64,000 bases of DNA from Hoplostethus atlanticus. Lineage: Eukaryota; Chordata; Actinopteri; Trachichthyiformes; Trachichthyidae. This document shows positions 12,493 through 25,957 of this stretch, piece by piece. A program made the position numbers and the translations under genes. The DNA lies in assembly GCA_034670405.1 (NCBI GenBank), contig JAXDDX010000024.1, positions 3,918,001-3,982,000 of the forward strand, in the 5' to 3' direction. Numbering within the stretch: position 1 is the stretch's first letter; each line of letters begins with the position of its first letter. A model generated the notes under the pieces. It did not search any database. It had not been told where the DNA came from and saw nothing but the letters and a program-made list of their open reading frames with translations.

Positions 12493-12708
12493 GGGAAGAA
12501 GAAAAGAAGGCAGGCTTGGGGAGAAGAGTTTCAAGAGCGTGCAGGAGGGTAGAAAGTTGAGCTCCGAGTCAGTGAACCTTTAGCATCCATATAGCATGTA
12601 TCCTGACAGCATTCGGCTCACACCATCAACAGTGGTGACTTATAGATATTATAACTGTAATATTGTTTATGTTCAAATCTACACAGCTTATAGGTAATAG
12701 TTGGTTTA

Positions 12709-12714
12709 AATAAA
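12709..12714 (+). terminator. otos poly(A) signal
   Basis: AATAAA 217 nt after the otospiralin-like stop, in AT-rich sequence. It fits a short 3'UTR. Confidence 0.6.
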
Positions 12715-13422
12715 AAATAAGTGGTTTAATTGTACTTTGTTTCTTCTATCTGGATATCTGCAATCTGAGTTACCCAGCAGTACTCTTTCAACTTCACTTT
12801 TCACGTATTCCAGTATCTGTCGCCACCCCCCCAGCCTCACCCTGTGATCTCACCATCTCTTTGATGAAGTATAATGTCATAGCTGTGATTAAACAACACA
12901 ACATGACTTTCCAATTAAAGTAGGAGGACAGGAGGGGGAGGCAGAGGCTTGAGTTGGACAGGAAGGAGAGACTAACAGGAGGACATGGTGTACAGTATAG
13001 TGTATGGAACATGGTCCAGCTATGGCGGTATATTATTAACTAAATGATCCCTAAACATATTGCCATATGAGAGGATCAATCCTATCTACCCAGTCGTCTT
13101 TGACCACGAATGCACAGACGCACAAGACTCTGCCACTAGGGAGTATCTTATTTCACGGTTCTGCAAACGGAAAATGGAAAAGACACTTCAGATCCAGAAA
13201 TCCTGGAGCTTTGCTATTATGGCTGTTCTTTCTAGCTGTGGTGCATTTTGGATGGGCAGGGTCAAACCTGGTGTCAGATATTGTCAGTGAAGAGAGCAGT
13301 ATTTATGAAATTCTTCATCCTGCATCCTGTCATTCATGTATTTCATCTCTAGTTTCATTTCTGTTCATCTTGTTCCCGTCAGCTCCATGCCTCCTACGGC
13401 ACCTGAGGCTAGCGTGGGTAAT

Positions 13423-13424
<2 letters not shown>

Positions 13425-13460
<36 letters not shown>
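13425..13460 (+). repeat. (TG)n microsatellite
   Basis: Uninterrupted TG dinucleotide run of about 18 units. Confidence 0.95.
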
Positions 13461-13466
<6 letters not shown>

Positions 13467-13579
13467 AATGTGATTCCAAAGTTTTGATTTAAAAGTGTTC
13501 AAAGCTCAGATTCACAATATGTACTCAAAAAGAAAAGAAACTATGTATTTTTATTACATAAATCCACAGACATCTATTT

Positions 13580-14180
13580 TCCCTTTGGTTCCCTTGACAA
13601 AAAGCCAATGGGATTTTTCCATTGGATTTTGGATTATTGCAGAAAATAAGCTTTGTGGCAAACACAAGTTTATGACACTTACCCGTTTTGTTCAGCAAGA
13701 TAATCTTCACAAATGAACACCACTTTTATGATTTTTGAAGCGTAAATGCAATCGCCAGAAGTAAAAAGCTAACGTTAGGCTATAAACGAACTACACCACG
13801 GTCGCATGACTTCAACGTCACCACCACTAAAAATACTATAAATTGATAAATCTACAAGTTGGAAAGTTTGAGCTAGAATAGTTTGGAAGAGTGTGAGTAT
13901 AAACACAACTAGAGGCTGTAACGGCGGACTAGTGAGTAGATGAGTTAGCGTGTTCGGTGTGATGCGTTTAATGTCCCCAACAACCTCTGTAGTCTCATTT
14001 AGCCACTTGTTAGCAACCGCCTTTTTTAAGACACGTAAAAGCTTCAAAATTCACGAGTGGGGTATTTACTGACGTATTTTATGTCGTAAGCTTGTGTTAA
14101 CCACAGACCTTATTTCAGCCATCTAACCAAAAACACATTCAAAAAACCCATTGACGTTCGAGACGAGGGAACCGGCCGTG
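13580..14180. mobile_element. foldback element with long imperfect inverted arms
   Basis: The left arm from about 13580 reads GGTTCCCTTGAC, CCAATGGG, AAACACAAGTTTATGAC and TTTTTGAAGCGTAAATG. The reverse complement of the right arm, ending about 14180, reads GGTTCCCTCGTC, TCAATGGG, TAACACAAGCTTACGAC and TTTTGAAGCTTTTACG, in the same order. Arms are roughly 170 nt long and diverged. No coding sequence remains. The superfamily is not assigned and exact ends and target duplication were not found, so this looks like an old nonautonomous DNA transposon. Confidence 0.6.
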
Positions 14181-15483
14181 CAAAAATCTAATTTCCTGCT
14201 TTTAGGACTCATTCCTGCAGCACTAAAGACAGTGAGCCTCTGATAAAGCTGTAAGGGCCAGTCAGGGATCCAGACCTGATGCTTTTGATGAATAATAACA
14301 AAGACAGGGGAGAAGCAGAACCACAAATGACGCCGGCCCCGTGGGACTGTTCAGCTGGACTCTATTCAGATCTATTCATTGCTGTACTGTTGCAGCCCAG
14401 CTGTTGGTGTGTGAGCTGGGCTGACTTCATGAAGAGGATTTAGTCACTCTTGGCTGGCTCCGAATGTCAAAATTAGGAAAGCGATCATCCATGAACTTAT
14501 TCACCCTCATCCTGCTGTTTGCAAACTGGACTTCTGCCTCCTCTCCCTTTTCCTCTGTCGCTGTCTGTCTCTCACCCCCCCCATCTTCCATTCCCCTCCT
14601 GAAAGCGCTGCAGTCGTCTGCCAGCTGCCCGTTTCCTGCATTCCAGTTGAACCTGAGACAGACAGAGAGACGTTGTTTCCAGTTCCAACCTAAACTCCTC
14701 ACACACACACGCTTTTTTTTTTTCGTAATGCAAGTTCCAGCCTGTTTCTCTATACAGCGGCAGCCTATCATTCATTCTAGTGTCAGAAAGGCTGTGATAG
14801 CGGCGGGTTTTTTCCCACAGTGGGAATCTGTGATTGACAGGAGTCACATGCGGACTTTGATATTTAATTTAGTCATGAAGTGATAGATGGCTCTGTCTTA
14901 CTGATCTGGGAGGGAAAGATGTGGAAAAACAAATGTACAAGGTAGTGCAAGAAATAATAACTTAAATACAAGACAGATCTTCAACATGGATAAAACGTGG
15001 AAATGAAAAGGTTCACTCAGTTGAATTATCAAGCTCAGCATAAAGTTTGTCACTAACTTTACCCATCTCACAATCGTTTTTCTTCTGTCTCCTTAATTTA
15101 GACTCCCTGGACAACACTTCACTTCTATATACCTAGAGAAGTGAAGTCCACACCACAGCACTGCCCAGTCTCTGTTCTCTATCTGAGGCTGGGTCCTTGT
15201 GTTATAGGATAAAGCAGCATGATAAACTCTATGCTTAAGAGTAATGGGTATAGTAATCTGGGAGATGGAAAAGTACCGCAGGCACACATGAAAATTCATT
15301 TAAGAGGAGAAAAGCTCCCAGCCACAGGCAGTCTTGTTTCTGTAGGCAGGGAGGTAAACGACATTCCACCAGCAGTTTCCACTTGGAACATCTGGCTTGC
15401 CGCCCCCTCTTCCCCTGGTCGTGGATCAGTTTTTGCTCTGTTGTTGTCTGCAAGCAGGTCGGTACGAGACTCTGACCGAGGAC

Positions 15484-18402
15484 ATGATGGCTTCTCAGCA
15501 GCTCTACTGGAGGTTAACGGGGCTCATTGTACTGCTAACACTGTTGGCCCTCAGAGGTGAGCTGAATCCCTTTCATGTCCGTCTTCGGCTTTCCCTCTTT
15601 ATTGCTTTTGCTTTGCATTCAATTTCCTCTCGTGTCTCTCTCTTTTCGGTCCTCAGCCTGTCTCTCACCGTCTGCGGCCTTGTCACCCTTGGGTGTTTAA
15701 CTCTTTCTAGGAGGTAATAGCCGTTTAGAGAGTGAAGCTATGTCAGTGCTCTGGTGCATCTCGTACAGCGTGCACATACTTCACGGATGGGAAACGAAAC
15801 ATATGTGGCGATCTGGGTCTGTAGGGATGTTGCGGGTAAAACAACTCTTTTGAGGGCTGGAATATAGGAGGGACAGGGATGAATGGCTGCCGTGAGGAAG
15901 GACAGAAAAGCACTCCAGGCAAATCTCTGGCTAATGTAAATGTAAATTCATATTCACCCAACATGAGAGCCACACTCTCTTTGTCCTGCAGACAGAAAGG
16001 TCAACAGGGAGTCTTTTTGTTGTTTTTCTGTGCTCATTCACACACAAAAACACGTGCAAACTATTTTGTTCTAACTGTATCCATGTGTCCTCCCTTATGT
16101 GTACTATAAGTGTGTTGTGCTTATGGTTCAGTGAGTGTCAGGATCCTTCTATACCCATGACGCCGCGCCAGGCAGGATGCAGGCGGGCAGAGGGCAGTCA
16201 CAACAGCATCACTGTAATGGGTTTTCACTGTCAGGGCAGCCTGTTGGCTCGTCAGTATGTTTCAAATGTCAACACAACATAACGCTGCATACAAGAATTA
16301 GTCTTTTAGGACAGATAGAAGGGTTAGCAATGACTTATTTAATGGCTGGTAGAAATTAGGTTAAAATTTAAACAATAATCAAAACATCAATGCTTAGTTT
16401 AGACACAATATAAAGCAGTGTGGGTTCTCACCGTCTGTGATTGTGCTCCACCTCGATGCTGCAGCCACGAGAAAGTAAAACTAAGACCAAAATAGTTTAG
16501 TAAATGAACTGAAATAAAAGTACAAAATGAAGTGTGTAAAACAACTGAGACTAATCTGAAAATCTGCCTCCAAATAAGTAAAATAAACAAAAAAAAATTG
16601 TCTGTCTTGGCGAAAAACAAAAAGAGAAGCGTGTAGAAATGAATGGCATCTTCTTTCAGTATTTGGCCACATGAAATAGCAACTTCAGCTTCATTCTGCT
16701 TGCTCTGAAATGTACACTGAAACTAACTGTTTTGTGTGTTTCATTGTATGACTGTCATACATTGTGCTCTATCACAATCTATCCCTCATTGACCCTCTAT
16801 TGACTCTTCATCAGATGTTTCCAGTGACAGCAGCCTGCACAAGATCTTGAGGAAAAGAGACGGTAAAATCCATACAGGCGTGCTTCACAGCATCACTGCT
16901 GATATACACTAACGTGAAACCCAATGAGAAGTGGTCTGAAAAATGCCTTTGAACACTTGAGATGCTTTTACCAAACGTCTCTGGCCTTGTTGCTCTTCCA
17001 TCCAGTGGCAGGTGCTGGTACTGCTCCCTCAAAGGCCGCTGTCGCCGTCACACCTTCCAAGGCTCAAGAGTTCCTGGCAAAACTGAGCAGGACCAAGAGG
17101 AACCTCTGGGATCGCAGCAGGCCGGACGTACAACAGTGGATTATGCAGTTTATGTACATGGGCTTCGATGAGCAGGTGAGGGGATGAGGGCCGGCCAGGG
17201 TCTTCGAGGTTTGTAACACACTTCATTTGCCCCCTGAACTCTTGACCCCTTGCAACTCAACAACAGAAACCAGTTTGTCAAAAGTTTGTCTCCTGAACAC
17301 ACCTCGACCTCAAATATTGCCAAGTACTGGAATTTCATCTCTAGTTGGTACAACACTCTATCTCCAGTGAGATTGGATGATTTACTGCAGTTAAATCTGA
17401 ATTTGAAATAGCTTTGAAAAAGTACTCAACAAAATGCTATATATCCATTTTGAAAAGTTGATCATTCAGCATCTCTAGGTGAAGGATCCAGTTTTGTCAA
17501 CCAAGGATGAAAGTTAGTTATGCTTTCAAATCTACCATAATTTCTTCAAATATATTTATATCAGTGCTTTTGTAAAAATAAGTCTCATAATTCTAAAAGA
17601 CATACATTTCCTCCTTCCTCCACTTGGTGGCCTAAAGGTACTTGGAGCATGTGGAGCATAAGACGTGTGAGCAGTGAAGGGCGGGGTCGGAACAAACACC
17701 TTCATTTGTAATCTGCTCTGATGTCGAAGAGAAAGTCTTTCTGAATGCGTTGCTGTCTGACAGTGACTCTGAATACCAATATGAAAACAAATACATGACA
17801 ACACAGGAATTCTCTCTCACACACCGAAGCCTTTCAGATTCACATGTAAGGTTTTAGAGATTCACCTAGGGACAGTAGCGGATGAGGGAGCAGACAGGGC
17901 TACAAGAGCAGAAAATGAGGGATTGAGTGCAGAGAAGTGCCTCCCTGAATATTTCTGACAGGTGACAGCATTTGTGCTTCAGCCAGCAGGATTTCTCAAA
18001 TGGCCCCACGACATCTTGTGTGTATGCCATTTGCAGTTGCCTGCCTACTGCTGAAACTGACAGCTGTGGCCTTTTAAATGATGCTGGCCTTTCATGCTTG
18101 CTTGGATAGGCACCACCAGCGCAGTGGTGCCTATCCATTCTGACTGGATGAGTCCTCTGAATCTCTCTGTATTAGCTTCAGTTCCTGGTGTAAGCCAATC
18201 AAGCAAGGCCTGCTAATGAGTGAGTGGTCATGCCTGTTGTTTTTCTCTCCAGAGGCTAGAGACTGACCTGTCATACTGGAGGGACCAGGCACGCTCCAGT
18301 GACCACGGGCGTCAGCACCACTACGATGAAAACGCCCCGATCGGCCCGCGGGATGCTAGCTCTTACAGACACGGAGCTGATGTCAACTATGACTACTATT
18401 AA
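15484..18402 (+). CDS. ecrg4: augurin precursor (ECRG4)
   Basis: Secreted or cell-surface-tethered hormone-like precursor. Four coding exons: 15484-15556, 16815-16862, 17006-17175 and 18253-18402. They give 146 residues (human 148). The tandem ATG at 15484 starts a signal peptide, residues 1-24 ([15 protein letters not shown]). Residues 25-40 hold LHKILRKRD. The processing site RTKR is at 69-72, followed by [13 protein letters not shown] and FMYMGFDE. The C-terminus has [20 protein letters not shown] and [11 protein letters not shown], all typical of augurin. The third exon's acceptor could also lie 6 nt later (17012), which keeps the frame and drops two residues. It sits between the otospiralin-like gene (same strand) and uxs1 (convergent), the order seen around human ECRG4 and UXS1. 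Confidence 0.95.
18104..18136 (+). other. perfect 13-bp hairpin in ecrg4 intron 3
   Basis: GGATAGGCACCAC at 18104-18116 is followed after 7 nt by its exact reverse complement at 18124-18136. It lies 117 nt before the last ecrg4 exon. No function is known. Confidence 0.7.
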
Positions 18403-18609
18403 CATCCCCACAGCCCAACTGCTCTCATCTGCTCCTGGGCCTTAGCACATATTACACCCTCCATTATAATTTGATCCACTTTCAGCCCTTCCTCTGCCTC
18501 CTCACATATTAGACCAACTGTGTGTGTATGTGTAAGATAGACACCATGTAAATCTAATTATAATTACATTTGTTTTTGCCCTGATTAAACAACATCTCTG
18601 TGCTACATG

Positions 18610-18681
18610 AATAAAGCTGTAAATCCGATGTGTTTGTCGAGTGTGCAAATGTTTTCTCACCAAAGGATTACTGTAAATAAA
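18610..18681 (+). terminator. ecrg4: ecrg4 poly(A) signals (two)
   Basis: AATAAA occurs at 18610-18615 and 18676-18681, 208 and 274 nt after the ecrg4 stop. Either could end a short 3'UTR. The convergent uxs1 signal is at 18850-18855. Confidence 0.6.
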
Positions 18682-18849
18682 GATGTATGGCTCCATACTG
18701 CCTCAGTGTGCTCCCTAATCACCTCCATCAACACTTACAGCCAAACATAACACCAGGAACTGTCAAACAAATACACACACATGCCCACAGTCTGTCCCAC
18801 CAGTTGTCACACAAGTTACATTGGAGAGCGCAAAACAATTTGGAAATGT

Positions 18850-18855
18850 TTTATT
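18850..18855 (-). terminator. uxs1: uxs1 poly(A) signal
   Basis: TTTATT on the plus strand is AATAAA on the minus strand, about 0.68 kb after the uxs1 stop. It implies a 3'UTR of about 0.7 kb. No other good AATAAA was noticed in the gap. Confidence 0.5.
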
Positions 18856-19532
18856 AAAATAGCATCTTCACCTGAAATTGATAATACAAGATTCACGTCT
18901 CAACATTAGAGATTTCACAAATTAGAACACGACATCTTAAAACACACGTAATGATGCAGTAACAGTCTTACTAGAAGATGTGAGGTTTGTCCAGTCCTAC
19001 AGTGAGCTGCATGACAGCCAGCAGCACCTCAGAGACAGGACCAAACATCCTGTGGCAGACCCCATCCTTTGCAGACACAATTGGTTGTCCAGCTCCAGAG
19101 ACACAAACCCATGACAACTGATAAAATAATCAAACAAAATAAAAACACTGACACACAGTGCGAGCCATTAATACCTTTCTCAAGTCAACAATTTAAATAG
19201 CAAAAGCATAGATTCATAAAAATAAAAATAAATGCACATTTTGTGTCTTTTACTTCCGTTACTTTTCCATCCAGGCATGTCCATCAGACATGCAAGCCCC
19301 AGGAGGGAAGCCCTTATCCCCCTGATTCCTGTGAAAAATACCAGTGCAACTGCAGCACCGATGAAAGGCAAAATATTTTCAAAAAGACTGAAAAAGTATC
19401 CCAGTTTCTTGAAAGACATTTCTCAAAGTGCACTACTCAACAGTGTCATTCAGAGAGCTGCTCTTCAGGGGTCCTCTGAGGAGTCCAACATCCTTCAGTA
19501 TTACAGGAGCTTTAGTGATGGGGGCCCTGACC

Positions 19533-22500
19533 TCAGTTGTGTCTGGGTCGCCCTTTTTTCATGCGGGCGGCTTTGGGTTTGGGGATGTACTGGTTATTGG
19601 CCTGGTGCTCCAGCTCTCTACTGAAGTACTGGATAGTTTTGTTCAAGCCTTCCTCCAGAGGAACCTGACAACACAACAGAGCATGTACAAGACAAGGTTA
19701 CTGTTAAAAATACACAATGGACACTACACATTAGGGTTACACTAATATATAGGTTTGCCGATGTACTGGTCGACATTGACCTTCTATTAAATATTGGATA
19801 TCAGTCAGCGTCGTCCACCACTGATAGAGGTTCCTCCCTGACCACAGCTACATGAAAACAAAACCTGGAAAACCTGCAATGAGGATGAAAAATGTTCCAT
19901 CCTTTTTTTTATTTCCCCCCCCCCCCCCTTTTTCTTCCCAATTGTTCATGTCCAATTCCCCCTGCCTAAGCAGTCCCTGGTCGTTGCTCCGCCCCCCTAC
20001 ATTGCACAACCCACATCCTGTTGATGAGACTCTGATTGGTGCAGTAACTGGTCAGTCCATGCACAATTCTGCAACGTTGATCTAGTATTTGTGCTTTTGT
20101 ATATTGTGAGTACTTAGCGAGGGGCCAAGCATGTGAAAACGTCTGCAGAGGCCCGTCACAGTTTATCGTGTGCCACACATACCACAGGTTCCCAGCCCAG
20201 CATCATCTTGGCTTTGCGAATGTCAGGTCTTCGTCTCTGCGGGTCATCCTGGGCCTCTGGAAGGAACTGGATCTGGCTATGGCTTACTGTGTGACAAAAG
20301 AACGAAAGAAATACTGTTTCACAGAGATAAAAGCATCATAACATACAACATAAAGAGAGTAACTGAAGGAGGAGAGAGGTGAGCAAGAGAGAAGACAGAA
20401 GACAAATGACATAGGGGAATGTCATTCAGAGATAGGCAGACAGAGGGAAGAAAGACAAGCTGGGCATGAGTGAACAGGGCATGAGATGGCAGAGTCGAGG
20501 TAGAAGAGACACATGAAATGATAATTGTTTCCATCGATCTAGAACCTCACCAACTAGACTTTTAATGAGACGAGCAAACTCCAATATGGTGTGTTCCTCT
20601 GGATTCCCCTGCAAACAGATGTCATGAACCTCTGTCAGATTAATGCCAACAGACACCTGCACTGATTCACCAGTAAATGATCAGCGTATACACAGTTAGA
20701 GACCAAACATGGCAGATTAATGAAATTAATAAGAATACAATTTTCCATTTCCATTTGTGAGACATGGCTGAGAACTCGCTCACCAGGTTGACTGGACTGC
20801 TGATGTTACTGTTCATCAACAACACCAGGCCATTCACCAGATCGCTGGAGGAGAAGCAGATACAGAAGACACTTGGTGTAGGCCAGCATGTGAGTGAACC
20901 TTCCAGCCTACACATGTATACATCATATGTATTGTCTGTGTGATATGTTAATGCTAACCACTCAGCTCAGCACCGTCAGGGAATACAATGATCCCCAAGG
21001 CCGTGAGAGACACGGTGGATTCAAGAAACCCACAAGCTACTTATCATAGTTCAGTCCTTATTCCCTCCCACACATTATTGCCATTCACAAGCCTTATGAC
21101 CCCCTCTTTCAATCTTGATAACACAACATATGGTCTGTATAATATGCTGCCCCCCCCCACACACACACCCACACCTTCCGTGTCACCCAGAGACACACGT
21201 GCGCATGCAGTGCTGATGATACTGGGCTATTATGCTAGTTTACCAAGGAATACTCAGAACTGTCAATGAAATCAACAAACACCGGCAGGTAATTGCCTTG
21301 GTAATTGCATTAATGTATTAAATAAAAAAAGTAATTGTTCACTATGATAAAAATGTTTCAATATAAGCACAATATAAGTTCCTATGTCAAATTTAAAGTA
21401 TCATCAACATCATGATGCCCTCAAACTTCAGACAATAGCATCATGCATCGGACCAACCCTGTGTAGATTAACCTCCAAAAAAGGAAGCTGAAATTACACC
21501 TGCATGCACATATACACCGGTGTCTTCACAAGGTACAAATGGCAGCAAGGGCACCAGTTGAAGAATCCTCAGGAACAACATTTGGGTAAATGTAGAAGAG
21601 ATGAATGACGCATAAGGGTGGACACAACAAAGTGGGTTTGATTTGAGAGTAGTTGGGCTTACCTTACATACTGAAAGGCTCTTGTTTGTGATCCGGTACC
21701 GTACACCTAGAACAAGAAGAGATTGATCATAGATCTCTTTCAGCGCTATCATACGTTGTCATGTATTCAATCTACAACCAACTCTTTAGATGACCAGATG
21801 AGGGTGGATGTATGTGTTAAAGTTGAAATGCTAAGCATGATGCAAGCTTTCCATTAATTAAAAGCAACTATTAGATTCTCTTAAAACTCCAAAGGTCATT
21901 TTTATTTTGAGTATTTACAATTAAATCTAGCTTCAAATAAGTCCAAGAACTGGCAAACTGTAACATACTACTAAATATTTCTATTTCCATTCTTAAAGTC
22001 TCATTTTATTTTCAGTTTTGCACATCAGGATCAGCAAAATATTTGCTCCACTCGATCCTCACCCTCACACAAACCTCAGGAAAAGAGATTGTTGTGACAA
22101 TAATAAGCCAAGGTTTCTTCAAAATATTAAACATGCATGCATCAAGACGTCAAAACACTAATTATCTAATATAAAGGTGAAATATTTTTTATAAAAAGGA
22201 ATAAATATGGGAAAAGCCCATTATTAATAAAATGGTTGGAATTCATACAGTGAGAGGTTCTCCCTGTAGAGCCTGTAAGATGAAGTTGCTGACAACGCGA
22301 CCGTCATTCATGTGCATTCGGGAGCCAAACGTGTTGAAGATCCGCGCCACCCTCACCTCTACTCCTTCCTGTGAGAAAATAAACAAGGAAGTGGGTAGAT
22401 GGGGGTTAAAACCATAGAAAAAACAGGGATACAGTGTTATTAAGAAAACCAAAAGAACATTGACAATGAGCTTCTAGCTGAGGCTGCACGGAAAATATAT

Positions 22501-25500
22501 CACAACTCTTTATCACAATAAAATGTCAGGTGTAATGAACCCGAGATTATCAGTAACAGGGGCCTTATGTCTTGAAAAGTCACAGGTGATAAGAGGTGTG
22601 TGCCCTTTAATAAGCGGCGACTCAAAGAACTTTGTGGCTCAGAGAACTTTGTGTTCTTTGAGTCTTAATCACAATCTGTGTCAAGTGAACAAATTTTACT
22701 TTGAGTTTACACGATTCAGATCCTCGTTCAAAAAAGGCATCAAATGATTTCATCCTTGCGTCATTTGATGATGGAAGGCAGCAATCTGTTAATGACAAAT
22801 GCTTTTGTCAAGCCCAAAAATATTAATCCTCTCACAGTTCTGCCATCTGGTATTGTTTTAACAGCCAGCACACAGCACAATTCTAACAGGTCCCTCAAAG
22901 CATGTTTTCATCAGATGTGTCTTCATCTGATGGAAATATTACCATTTTCACCTTGAGACAAAATACACAGCAGCAGCAGGCCATGACATCATCATTTTTC
23001 CAGGGACACGGTGTATGTACATGGATCAGTAAGCTTTAGTGTTAGTGTTAGTGTCCATGTTAGTCTTTTTACCACTTTCATCTGTATTGAATTCGTTTGA
23101 CATGAACAGTGGATGAGCAAAGTTGATGATAACAGTCTGCTGCTAGATGGTCAAAAAAACAAGATTAAAAAACATGACAACCATCAAGACACAAGACAAC
23201 TGAATTTAAGTCAATTTCTATTTATCTACATTCTATCTAAGACTTACTCAAAGGTAGTCCATGTAATATGGGAGTGCCAAGTAAATTGTTATAATGGCTA
23301 GCATTAGTGACTGCTCTCTACAAGCACAATTCATTATTTCCCTTCCCTAATGCCTTTGATGGGTACTAGTTGCCAGCATAGTCATGAGAAATCCTAAATT
23401 GGACCAGCATTGTAATACGCCGTTAATCATTTGACTTGATTATGAACAGAAATAATTTAATAAAGAGGAAAAAAGACCAAAGGAACTAATCTATCAATCT
23501 ATAAAACAGAGCTAGACAGAATCTGTTGCCAAATAAATCAGAAAGAAACTGAGTTAAAGCCTATGCTATAGCAAGTGATCAATAAGGAAGCATCAGTTAC
23601 ATGACAAGGGCCATGTAAACACTGATTTGAAGGACTCTAATCTTTGCTAGAACAACACAAAGACACAACAGGCCATTTATAGATCAACAGACAATCATTG
23701 AACAGATACAGTAACTCCAAAACAAACCTGGGAGTCCCAGTCCCCAAGATCAATACTTGATCTTACATGATCAATACAATCATTGTTCAAACCCACAGAG
23801 TGATCCTTTGACAAGCTGAACCAACCTTTGAGTGAGCTACCCCAGGGATCCTACAGTGGCTCTGAAGAAATCCATTGTGTCAGAGGATCTATAGTATAGA
23901 ACCAACTAGCAAGGGTGCAACATTAATGAATGGACATACATCCCATGTTGATGGTTTTCACACAAAAAACAAAAAATGCAGTCACATGGGGTTTTCTTGG
24001 TCCACCAAAGGAAACCCATCTCACATAGCCTTAGAAATGTGTTTTCTACTGTTTCCTCCTGAAGCTGAGCTTGCTTAGTTAAAAAAAAAGAGGAATCTGG
24101 TGAGAAACGCACCAGTAGACATACTGTACATGACTGTACTGTACATGTACATTGCTGATAATATTTCTACAGTGAGATGTGCGGTTTTATAAGCTTAATG
24201 TCCATTTATATGAAAATCATTCAGTCTCCCCTATACAATGTTTTAATAAATGCTACTCTGATCCATTTGTCTGTTCTTTGTTATCACGCCGTGACTGAAT
24301 GGGCTTTTATACAAGGGTGTATTAGGAGAAGTGTCACACCACGTAACCTTTGTTACAGCATAATGAAGATGAAATACTAAAACCAAATGAGAGAACTATC
24401 AGTTATCAGGGTCACTTCTACAGAAAAACACTCATATATTGAGTCCAAATATGCAAACAGCATAGAGCATACAATAATGAATAACAATGATGCTTTATTT
24501 CTTGTTTATCTGGTCTAATGGTACTTAAAATGGTTGATTGACTGAAATGTTTGTTGCACTGCACTTTGCACATTTTGAACTAAGTAAAACTGATTTACAG
24601 ATTATTGGCACCCTTGCATTTTATGCAGAAAATGTACAACCTCTTCTGAAATATTGGGAAATTTCAGTCTTCGTGTTTTTTTATTTAACAGCACATGATC
24701 AAACAATAAGAATCAAAATTTAAAAAAATCTTTTATGACTTCAAAATTGAAAAGTGGCTATGGCCATGATTATTGGCTTAGCTGCACAGCCTTCAGCAAT
24801 GATGACTGCTGAACATTTTCCCTGAAGGATTTAGGTTTGTCCAGGTGGGTCTTGGCAAACATCAATCAGGCCTTCTTGTGTTTTTCTTTCAGCAGTAGGA
24901 TCTTCTCCGACCGTAAAGCCCTTATTGGCTCAGTGTCCAGCGTATGGATCAATTTTCCTCTTACCACCAGACCCTGGGAGATTCTGAACAATTCCATGAG
25001 CAGCAAACTTCACAATAACATTTTGAACTGTGGAAACAGGAATATGAATATGATTTGAAATGTTCTAAAGGATGCCAATAATCATGGTCCATGGCCACTT
25101 TTCAATTTTGAAACCATAAAGGATTTTCTAAAAATTGTATTCTTATTGTTTGATCATTTGCTGTTGTAAATCGATAGATGTGCGGGGAACAAAAGTTGTT
25201 TCAATTTCCAGTTATTTCAGAAGATAATGATGAAAAAAACAATCTATATTGATCAACAGCCCCCTGTGCTGTGTGCTCCCTTACCACAAAACCTTTGCCT
25301 ACAGAAAGTGTAGAAGTAAAATGGGCAGCAACATTCACCAGGCCTGAGAATTTAGCTTCAATATAGCAGAGATAAAAGCCACCAGAATGCACCAAAGGTC
25401 ACCAAATTGACCTCTCACAGCTACTTTTTTTTCCCCAAGGAAGCATCAGCCCCAGGACCCTCCTAGCTGGCTACTTTTTGCATTCAGCTGGCAAGTCCAT

Positions 25501-25873
25501 GACCAAATGGAAAACACTGACACACACACACGCACACGCACACTGTGAACAGAACAAGCAAATCAAGCAAATGTCATGGATGCTTGCACTGGTTCCACAT
25601 CAGATACAAAAAACAACAACTTTTAAATCATGACCATGTTGGCAGTCACCATCATATGTCAATACTACAGATGGAAAGGGGACCTCTTTAAGATCTTCTA
25701 GACATGACTAAAAACATGAAGACTATGTAAATTGTACTCCTGGAAATGTGGAACATGCAATTTAATGGGCACAACCAGAAATATTCACTATGGTGAAAGG
25801 ACACAATGAGGACAACATGATGAAGTGGATTTCTTGGAAGGTGTGCATGTGTAAGGGAGTCCATACGCCCCTC

Positions 25874-25957
<84 letters not shown>

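Larger units (their letters stand above)
12715..15483. other. intergenic otos - ecrg4
   Basis: Contains a (TG)n tract at 13425-13460 and the foldback element at about 13580-14180. No exon could be supported. The ecrg4 5'UTR and promoter must lie near its end, but I cannot set a transcription start. Confidence 0.5.
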
